A DNA stretch of 64,000 nt from Magnetospirillum sp. SS-4 (lineage in GTDB: Bacteria > Pseudomonadota > Alphaproteobacteria > Rhodospirillales > Magnetospirillaceae). A model generated the notes under the pieces. It was not told where the DNA came from and ran no database searches. It saw only the letters and a program-made list of their open reading frames with translations. A program made the position numbers and the translations under genes. Below, piece by piece: positions 51,643 to 57,714 of this stretch (the stretch's first letter is position 1; each line of letters begins with the position of its first letter). Location: NCBI RefSeq assembly GCF_902729425.1, contig NZ_CACVCH010000081.1:214735-278734 (forward strand). Direction: 5' to 3'.

Positions 51643-52044
51643 CTAGGGGGAAGTCGCCTTCGCCAGGGCCTTGAACGGCAGCAGGATGCAGTCGTGGCGG
51701 CTTTTGTGCGGCCGTGCCGTCAGGAAGGGGGCCAGGGCGGGCAAGGGCGGCTCGGCGCCTTGCTTCAGCATGGCGCGGGCGCCATCCAGCAGTTCCGCCG
51801 CGCCCTGGGCGTCGCGGCCGGCGGCGTTGTCGGCCATCACCGCGGCGGCTGCCTTGCACAGCAGGCAGCCCTTGGCGGCATGGCCCACCGCCTCGACCTT
51901 GCCGCCGGAGAGGCGGGCGTCAACGACGATACGGTCGCCGCACAGGGGGTTGTCCAGGGTGACGGACACGTCGGCGGGGTCCAGCCGGCTCGATTCGCGG
52001 GCGGCCAGATCCTTGATGGCCTGCTGGTACAGATCGTCGCTCAT
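51643..52044 (-). CDS. SufU/IscU-like iron-sulfur scaffold or sulfur acceptor
   Basis: A 133-residue NifU_N-type protein with the three conserved Cys: NPLCGDRI (about 32-39), KGCLLCKAAAAVM (about 58-70) and SRHDCILLPF (about 114-123), and the Asp of GDRI. This three-Cys plus Asp set is as in SufU, which accepts persulfide from SufS-type desulfurases. It is coupled by a 4-base overlap to the cysteine desulfurase, so the two probably act as a pair. Confidence 0.88.
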   Translation of the reverse strand: MSDDLYQQAIKDLAARESSRLDPADVSVTLDNPLCGDRIVVDARLSGGKVEAVGHAAKGCLLCKAAAAVMADNAAGRDAQGAAELLDGARAMLKQGAEPPLPALAPFLTARPHKSRHDCILLPFKALAKATSP

Positions 52045-53243
52045 CGCAAAACCCCAATGGCATGGTCGAGCCCGCTCAGCAGGGCGTCGACGTCGGTTTC
52101 GTCGTTGTAGGGGGCCAGGCTGGCCCTGACGCATCCCTCGTCCAGGCCAAGGGCCGACATCAGCGGCCGGGCGCAATGGGCGCCGCCGCGCACCGCCACG
52201 CCGCGCTCGGCCAGCAGGTGCGACAGGTCGTGGGGGTGGCAGCCCTCCACCGCGAAGGACACCACCGGCAGGCGGTCGGCAAGGTCGGCCGGCCCGACCA
52301 GACGGATGCCGTCGCGGCCGGCAAGCCCGTCGAGCAGGCGCCGGGTCAGCGCCGCCTCGTGAGCCCTCACCGCCGGCCAGTCCAGCCCGGCCATCCAGTC
52401 CAGGGCGCGGGCAAGCCCCACCGCCTGGGCCACCGGCGGCGTGCCGGCCTCGAAGCGGGCGGGCGGGTCGAGGGGAATGGGGACATCGCCGTCCAGTCCG
52501 GCGACCATGCCGCCGCCCCACAAGGCCGGCGGCAGGGTTTCCAGCGCCTCGCGCCGGCCCCACAGCACGCCGATTCCGGTCGGGCCATAGGTCTTGTGGC
52601 CGGCGAAGGCGTAGAAATCGGCACCCAATTCCCTGGGGTCCACCGGGCCGTGGGGAAGCCGCTGGGCGCCGTCGACCGCCAGCACCGCCCCGACCGCGTG
52701 GGCGGCCCCGGCCAGACGGGGAATGTCGGTGACGGCGCCGGTGACGTTGGAGGCATGGGTCACCGCCACCACCTTGCAGCGCCGGTCGATCATGGACAGG
52801 TCGGAAAGATCGAGCCGGCCGTCACGGTTGACCGGAATGACGGCGACGTCGAGCCCCTTGCGCCTGGCCATGGCCAGCCAGGGCAGCAGGTTGGAATGGT
52901 GCTCGGCCGCCGAGACCACGATGCGGTCGCCGGCCTGCATCCGCTCCTCCAGGGCCAGGGCGACGATGTTCAGGGCCAGGGTGCAGCCGCCGGTGAAGAC
53001 CACCTCGTCCGCCCCGGCCGACAGGAAGGCGGCCACCCGTTCGCGGGCGCCGTCATAGGCCTCGTCGGCGCGGCGCGCCAGTTCGTGCAGGCCGCGATGG
53101 ACGTTGGCCCGCGCCGTCAGGTCGTGGGCCGCGACGGCCTTGACCACCGTTCCCGGGCATTGCGCCATGGCGGCATTGTCGAGATAGTGAAAGCCGGCGC
53201 GCGACAGGACCGGGAACGCGGCGCGGATGGCGGCGATTGTCAC
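52041..53243 (-). CDS. cysteine desulfurase, SufS/CsdA type (group II)
   Basis: A 400-residue PLP-dependent class V aminotransferase fold enzyme releasing sulfur from cysteine as persulfide. Seen: FHYLDNAAMAQCP (about 18-30), SAAEHHSNLLPW (about 111-122), PLP lysine in DFYAFAGHKTYGPTGIGVLWG, and active-site Cys in RGGAHCARPLM. GTG 53243 overlaps the stop of the MocA-like gene (GTGA) and has AGGA upstream. Its position beside molybdenum-hydroxylase subunits suggests a role in maturing that cofactor (sulfuration) as well as or instead of Fe-S assembly. Confidence 0.93.
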   Translation of the reverse strand: MTIAAIRAAFPVLSRAGFHYLDNAAMAQCPGTVVKAVAAHDLTARANVHRGLHELARRADEAYDGARERVAAFLSAGADEVVFTGGCTLALNIVALALEERMQAGDRIVVSAAEHHSNLLPWLAMARRKGLDVAVIPVNRDGRLDLSDLSMIDRRCKVVAVTHASNVTGAVTDIPRLAGAAHAVGAVLAVDGAQRLPHGPVDPRELGADFYAFAGHKTYGPTGIGVLWGRREALETLPPALWGGGMVAGLDGDVPIPLDPPARFEAGTPPVAQAVGLARALDWMAGLDWPAVRAHEAALTRRLLDGLAGRDGIRLVGPADLADRLPVVSFAVEGCHPHDLSHLLAERGVAVRGGAHCARPLMSALGLDEGCVRASLAPYNDETDVDALLSGLDHAIGVLR

Positions 53244-53818
53244 GATCCTGGCTCCACCATCTTGAGGTCCTCCGGCGTGTCCACATCCATCAGGACGGCA
53301 TCGTCGCACTCGACCTCCGCCACCAGGGCGGCATGCTGGACCAGAAGCCCCCTGGCGCCCTTGTCGCCGGTCAAGCCCCGCATCTCGGCGAAGAAGCGCC
53401 GGCCCAGCAGGACCGGATTGCCGCGCCGGCCGCCGTGGACCGGCACCGCGATCTCGTGGCCCGCCGCCGGGTCGAACGCCCGCGTCAGGGCGTCCACATG
53501 CGCGGCGGCGACGCGGGGCATGTCGGCCAGCAGCACCACCACCGCCCCGGCATCCTCGGGCAGCGCCGCCACCCCCAGGGCCAGGGACGAGGCCATGCCG
53601 CGCTCGGGGGCGGGATTGGCGACGGCCGCGACGGTGGCGGGCAGCAGCGCCAGCGGTTCCGGTCCGGTCACCACCACCACCGGATCGAGGCCGGCGCCAA
53701 GGGCGGCCTCGACCGCCAGCAGGACCATCGGGACGCCGCCGACCTTCTCCAGCCGCTTGTCGCGTCCCATGCGGCGGGCGCTGCCGGCCGCCAGGACGAT
53801 GCCGGCGACGCGGGTCAT
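53240..53818 (-). CDS. MocA/MobA-like nucleotidyltransferase
   Basis: A 192-residue nucleotidyltransferase with GIVLAAGSARRMGRDK near the N-terminus (residues 6-21) and VVLLADMPRVAA, GGRRGNPVLLGRRF and DVDTPEDL further on. This is the MocA (Mo-cofactor cytidylyltransferase) pattern, which attaches CMP to molybdopterin for xanthine dehydrogenase/CO dehydrogenase-type enzymes. Position next to the CoxM/CoxS-like genes supports the call. It overlaps both neighbours by 4 bases. Confidence 0.88.
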   Translation of the reverse strand: MTRVAGIVLAAGSARRMGRDKRLEKVGGVPMVLLAVEAALGAGLDPVVVVTGPEPLALLPATVAAVANPAPERGMASSLALGVAALPEDAGAVVVLLADMPRVAAAHVDALTRAFDPAAGHEIAVPVHGGRRGNPVLLGRRFFAEMRGLTGDKGARGLLVQHAALVAEVECDDAVLMDVDTPEDLKMVEPGS

Positions 53819-54597
53819 CGGCAGCGCTCCACGGCGCGGCCCGCCAGCACGCCGATCAGGTGGGCGCGGTATTCGGCGGTGGCGTGGATGTCGCGGTTGA
53901 GACCATTGACCGGCGTCGCCAGCCCGGCCAGCGCGCCCGGCCGGAAATTGTCGGCCAGCGCCGCCTCGAAATCCGGAAGGCGAAAAACGCAGCCGCCGGC
54001 CCCGGTCACCGCCACCCGGATTCCGCCGTCGGTCTCGGCGACGAACACGCCGACGACCGGATAGCCCGAGGCGGGGTTGCGGACCTTGGCGTAGCCGGCC
54101 CGGCGGGGGCGGGGGAAATTCACCGACACGATCAGCTCGTCCGGTTCCAGCGCCGTCTCGAACATGTCGAGGAAGAAGCCGTCGGCGGCGATTTCCCGCC
54201 GGTCGGTGCGGACGGTGGCGCCCAGGCCCAGCACGGCGGCGGCGTGGTCCGAGGCGGGATCGTTATGGGCCAGCGATCCCCCCAGGGTTCCCATGTTGCG
54301 GATTTGCAGGTCGCCGATGGAGCCGGCCAGCGCGGCCAGGGCGGGAATGTCGTCCAGGCCGGCGATCTCGGCGTGGGTCAGGGCGGCGCCGGCCTCCAGG
54401 CCACCCTGATGGCGGCGCAGGGTGCGCAGTTCCGGCAGGCGGGCGATGTCGATCAGGACCGAGGGGTGGGCGAGACGCAGTTTCAGCGCCGGCAGCAGGC
54501 TCTGGCCGCCGGCCAGATAGCGGGTCTCGTCGTCCTCGCCCCGGGCGGCGACGGCCTCGGCGGCGGATTCGGGACGAAGATAGCGGAAGGGATGCAT
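53815..54597 (-). CDS. molybdenum hydroxylase FAD-binding (medium) subunit, CoxM-like
   Basis: A 260-residue FAD subunit of the xanthine dehydrogenase family. The FAD loops are seen in YLAGGQSLLPALKLRLAHP (27-45) and GSIGDLQIRNMGTLGGSLAHNDPASD (91-116), both family signatures. It transfers electrons from the [2Fe-2S] subunit. Coupled by a single-base overlap (TGATG) to the preceding [2Fe-2S] gene and by 4 bases to the MocA-like gene. The Mo-binding large subunit is missing from the neighbourhood. Confidence 0.93.
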   Translation of the reverse strand: MHPFRYLRPESAAEAVAARGEDDETRYLAGGQSLLPALKLRLAHPSVLIDIARLPELRTLRRHQGGLEAGAALTHAEIAGLDDIPALAALAGSIGDLQIRNMGTLGGSLAHNDPASDHAAAVLGLGATVRTDRREIAADGFFLDMFETALEPDELIVSVNFPRPRRAGYAKVRNPASGYPVVGVFVAETDGGIRVAVTGAGGCVFRLPDFEAALADNFRPGALAGLATPVNGLNRDIHATAEYRAHLIGVLAGRAVERCR

Positions 54598-55067
54598 CAG
54601 CCGTCCCCCCGGCGGGCGCGGATCGATTCGGCGATGGCCTCGACGATGGGGCGGTAGCCGGTGCAGCGGCACAGATTGCCGGCGAGGCCGTGGCGGATGG
54701 CCCCCTCGTCGGCGGTGTCGAGACGTCCGACCAGATCCAGCGCCGTCATCACCATGCCCGGAGTGCAAAAGCCGCATTGCAGGGCGTGGCGGTCGCGGAA
54801 GGCCCGCTGCACCGGATGCAGGGCTTCCCCTTCGGCGACTCCCTCGATGGTCAGCACCCGGCGGCCGTCGGCCTGGGCCGCCAGCATCAGGCAGGACTTG
54901 ACGGCGCGGCCGTCGACATGGACGGTGCAGGCGCCGCACTGGCCGGTATCGCATCCCTGATGGGTGCCGGTCAGGCCCAGCCGTTCGCGCAGCAGGGCCG
55001 ACAGCAGAGTGGCGGGTTCGATGTCGGCCTCCACCCCGGCCCCGTTGACCGTCAGCCTGATCCTCAT
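54597..55067 (-). CDS. molybdenum hydroxylase [2Fe-2S] (small) subunit, CoxS-like
   Basis: A 156-residue two-cluster subunit. N-terminal plant-ferredoxin-like cluster: [16 protein letters not shown]...SCLML (about 38-60). C-terminal cluster: [11 protein letters not shown] (about 95-105) and [16 protein letters not shown] (about 129-144). This is the standard small subunit of xanthine dehydrogenase/CO dehydrogenase-type enzymes. ATG 55067 has GGTGAA upstream. First gene of the coupled operon; 110 bases separate it from the divergent Panacea-domain gene. Confidence 0.94.
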   Translation of the reverse strand: MRIRLTVNGAGVEADIEPATLLSALLRERLGLTGTHQGCDTGQCGACTVHVDGRAVKSCLMLAAQADGRRVLTIEGVAEGEALHPVQRAFRDRHALQCGFCTPGMVMTALDLVGRLDTADEGAIRHGLAGNLCRCTGYRPIVEAIAESIRARRGDG

Positions 55068-55177
55068 GCATTCACCTTTCGACCGTGCCGCTCCAGGGTG
55101 AAGTGCATCCGGGCAATGGTCAATGGTCTGGCGGGGGCTGCGGGGGGACGTTATCATGGGGCGACGGAGGAGAAAGC

Positions 55178-55747
55178 ATGCCCATTGCGGTGAAGTCCTG
55201 TCTCGACGTGGTGTTCTGGCTGTCGGATCAGGCGCTCAACGACCGGGAATACATCCAGCCGCAGAAGCTGCATCGCCTGCTGTATCTGTCGCAGGCCTAT
55301 TTCGCCGTGGCCTATCACGGCCGCAAGCTGATGCCGGCGACCTTCGTCACCGACGCCTTCGGACCGGTGGAGCCTACCGTGTTCCACGCTTTCGCATATG
55401 GCCGGCCGCTGATGATCGAGGGCAACCCCCTCAGCGATCAGGTGCGCCACTTCCTTGAGGGGATCTGGCGGCGCTTCGGCCAGTATTCCGCCGACCAGCT
55501 GACCCGGAAGGTGGCCGAGCACGCCCCGGTGGCCCTGGCCATGGCCAAGGGCGTCAACGAGGAAATTCCCTTTGACGAGATCGTCAGGTTCTACACCACC
55601 GAGGCCGCCGCCCGCACCAAGGCGCCGGGGGGAATCGACCATGTGGATCAGGTGGTGAAGCCCCGCGTGCTGCGCTCCCAGACCGGCAAGCCGGTTAGCG
55701 TCGTGACCTGGAAGCCCAAGGCGGTCGCCGTCAAGAAGGACGAGTAG
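55178..55747 (+). CDS. Panacea-domain (DUF4065, SocA-like) protein
   Basis: A 189-residue soluble protein. The core, residues about 10-120, has [57 protein letters not shown], the PQKLxKLLYxxQ...GPV pattern of the Panacea (DUF4065) domain found in the SocA antitoxin and many toxin-antitoxin pairs. GGAGGAG precedes the ATG. A 113-residue unknown gene follows after 15 bases on the same strand. Whether they form a toxin-antitoxin pair is not shown. Confidence 0.88.
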   Translation: MPIAVKSCLDVVFWLSDQALNDREYIQPQKLHRLLYLSQAYFAVAYHGRKLMPATFVTDAFGPVEPTVFHAFAYGRPLMIEGNPLSDQVRHFLEGIWRRFGQYSADQLTRKVAEHAPVALAMAKGVNEEIPFDEIVRFYTTEAAARTKAPGGIDHVDQVVKPRVLRSQTGKPVSVVTWKPKAVAVKKDE

Positions 55748-55762
55748 GAGGGAAACAGCGCC

Positions 55763-56104
55763 ATGCCCTATGTCAGCCGCGATGGCGACGGCCGAGTCGT
55801 CGGCCTGTTCGAGCATCCCGCCGAAGGCGTGGGGGAAAGCCTTCCCGCCAGCCATCCCGACGTGCTCGACTTCCTGTTTCGCGACACCGCCGGCGAGCGG
55901 GCGTCGTCGCGCTTTCTCGCCTCGGATCTCGCCTTCATCCGCGTGGTCGAGGATCTGGTGGCGGTGCTGATCGAAAAGCGGGTGATCGCCTTCACCGACC
56001 TGCCGGCACCCGCCCAGGACAAGCTGCTGGACCGCCGCTCGCTGCGTTCGTACCTGTCGGGGGTGTCGGGGGTGTTCGAAGACGGCGAGGGCAAGATCAT
56101 CTGA
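55763..56104 (+). CDS. small protein of unknown function
   Basis: A 113-residue acidic protein: MPYVSRDGDGRVVGLFEHPA at the N-terminus, ASDLAFIRVVEDLVAVLIEKRVIAFTDLPAPAQDKLLDRRSLRSYLSGV from about 52. I recall homologues labelled 'tryptophan synthase beta-like', an annotation without functional support; no PLP site is present. It follows the Panacea gene by 15 bases and is probably cotranscribed. Its function is unknown. Confidence 0.7.
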   Translation: MPYVSRDGDGRVVGLFEHPAEGVGESLPASHPDVLDFLFRDTAGERASSRFLASDLAFIRVVEDLVAVLIEKRVIAFTDLPAPAQDKLLDRRSLRSYLSGVSGVFEDGEGKII

Positions 56105-56249
56105 ACGATTCGGCCGGCCACGCAGAAAAGCCCCCCGCCGGCCGGGCGGAGGGATCACCGCTTGGTCTGGCCGCAGGGCGACGCCACCCGCGTCCGCCGG
56201 GCGGACGAGGACGTCGCCCGGCGATGGTGGCGGCTTTCACCCCGACGGA

Positions 56250-56468
56250 TCAGACCTTGATGTCGAACACCCGTCCGACGCCCTGTTTGCTGACTTCGGC
56301 GGCGGCGGATGGCGGCGGGGGAGGCGGCGGAGCCTGCGCGATCACCTGGGCGGCGACGCGGGCGGCCTGATCTTGCTGTTTCGCGGGATCAAAAGGCCCC
56401 TCCAGCTTGGTCTGGGCCTTTTGGAGATATTGCGCCGAGTTCGCGACGCCGACGGATGAAACGTCCAT
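56250..56468 (-). CDS. small protein, possibly YjfB-like motility family
   Basis: A 72-residue protein: MDVSSVGVANSAQYLQKAQ, then a helical, charged middle, a Pro run of seven (about 47-53), and AEVSKQGVGRVFDIKV. The MDVSS start and helical N-terminus resemble YjfB-type putative motility proteins, but similarity is slight. GAAAGGCAGGAC precedes the ATG. No flagellar genes are near. Confidence 0.5.
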   Translation of the reverse strand: MDVSSVGVANSAQYLQKAQTKLEGPFDPAKQQDQAARVAAQVIAQAPPPPPPPSAAAEVSKQGVGRVFDIKV

Positions 56469-56526
56469 GGTCCTGCCTTTCTGGCTGAACAGAAGTGTCT
56501 CACTCTAGCCCGAAAACGGCGGAGAG

Positions 56527-56748
56527 TCACGGAATGAATCGTTCGCCGGCCTCGTCCGGCTCGTCGAATCCGCTTTCCAGCCGCTCGATCCGGATCTGAA
56601 GGCGGCGGTTGTCGCGGCGCAGGGACTCGATTTCGCCGGCCTGGACTGCCACCATGTCGGACAGGTCGGCCAGCGCCGCCTCGGCATGGGCGAGGGCGGT
56701 CTCCAGCCCGGTCAGCCGCGATTCGGCGTCGCCGCCGCCGCCCGTCAC
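56527..56748 (-). CDS. SlyX-like coiled-coil protein
   Basis: A 73-residue protein reading from GTG 56748, which overlaps the lipoprotein gene's stop (GTGA). The body, SRLTGLETALAHAEAALADLSDMVAVQAGEIESLRRDNRRLQIRIERLE, is a coiled coil with the LETxLAxxExxLxxLSDxVxxQxxEIxxLRRxxxxL pattern of SlyX. SlyX is widespread with no well-defined function. Longer in-frame readings extend into the lipoprotein gene and are artefacts. Confidence 0.85.
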   Translation of the reverse strand: MTGGGGDAESRLTGLETALAHAEAALADLSDMVAVQAGEIESLRRDNRRLQIRIERLESGFDEPDEAGERFIP

Positions 56749-57281
56749 TGGGGATCGCCCATCAGGTCGCGGGCGATCTGCTCCAGCATTCGGCGAAACC
56801 GCCGGTCGTCGATATCCTCGACCTTGGCCACCCAGCCGCGGCTGGACGACAGCAGCGACGACCCGTCGCAAAAGGCGGCGGCCACGTCGACCCGCCCGCC
56901 ATCGCCCGGCGAGGATGTGACGGGAACGGCGCGGCCGGCGCAGATGTCGCGGTCGTCCAGATCCCTGGCCGGTCCCAGTACCACCGTCACCCGGAAGGCG
57001 GGGCGCGGGGCCTGCGACGCATCGGTGGTCATGGCGAAGGGACGGCCGGGCAGGGCGGCGGCCATGCTGGCGGCCACCGCCGCCTCCAGGCGCGCTGTGC
57101 CGGTTCCGAACGGATCGCCCCGCACCTCCAGCAGCAGCGGCCCCGAACTGGTGGCGTAGACGAACGAACTCCAGGTGGCCGGCGAGCGGTAGCCGCCGGG
57201 AACCGTGGACGGGCCGTCGCCGCAACCGCCCGCCAGGGCGGCGAGCGTGGCGGCGCCCAGGGAAAGCAGGCGCCTGATCAT
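56745..57281 (-). CDS. lipoprotein of unknown function
   Basis: A 178-residue protein beginning MIRRLLSLGAATLAALAGGC, with the lipobox ending at Cys20, so it is probably a lipoprotein. Mature part has FVYATSSGPLLLEVRGDPFGTGTARLEAAVAASMAAALPGRPFAMT and RRMLEQIARDLMGDP; two further Cys may pair. I recognise no catalytic motif. Translationally coupled to slyX downstream. Divergent from the RNase E gene. Confidence 0.75.
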   Translation of the reverse strand: MIRRLLSLGAATLAALAGGCGDGPSTVPGGYRSPATWSSFVYATSSGPLLLEVRGDPFGTGTARLEAAVAASMAAALPGRPFAMTTDASQAPRPAFRVTVVLGPARDLDDRDICAGRAVPVTSSPGDGGRVDVAAAFCDGSSLLSSSRGWVAKVEDIDDRRFRRMLEQIARDLMGDPQ

Positions 57282-57357
57282 GGGGGCATGGTGGGGCCTC
57301 GTTCGTTCATCCGCAAGGGGGAATGAACGGCGTAATTGCCCGAGGACAACAAGATCG

Positions 57358-57386
57358 TTGTCGAAACTATCCGCTGCGGCTATTTT
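57358..57386 (+). promoter_or_regulatory. sigma70-like promoter of the RNase E gene
   Basis: TTGTCG (57358-57363) and TATTTT (57381-57386) are 17 bases apart. Transcription from here would give a leader of about 320 nt before the start at 57715. Confidence 0.45.
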
Positions 57387-57714
57387 GGTCGTCATGAGCC
57401 CGCATTCTCCGAGCGTCCATTCCTGGACGGTGGTTTCGCGCCCTTTCGCATTCACTGCGACCCCAGGCGAAACGCCACATCTCGGCCTGCGGAGCCAGAC
57501 TCGAATTCGAAGCCGGGCGAATCGCCCGTGATCAGGTTTCTCGCCACTATGATGCCCGTCCAAGACTTCAGGATCGTGGACTCCACTTCAGGCGGCGCCG
57601 GCCTTGCCGGCGGAACTTGCGATCGCGTGTCCGTGCGCGCCGGCTTCGCTGGATCAGACAGCCGCTCGCATGCGCATGTCGCGTCGCGGGCGGCGCCACG
57701 GAGATATGGATTTA
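57387..57714 (+). promoter_or_regulatory. long structured 5' leader of the RNase E gene
   Basis: No protein gene is supported in this stretch. It holds at least two strong stems: CGGGCGA/TCGCCCG (57514-57520 and 57522-57528) and CGCCGGC/GCCGGCG (57596-57602 and 57606-57612). RNase E genes of other bacteria carry long leaders used for autoregulation by cleavage; that role is inferred here by analogy. Confidence 0.4.
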
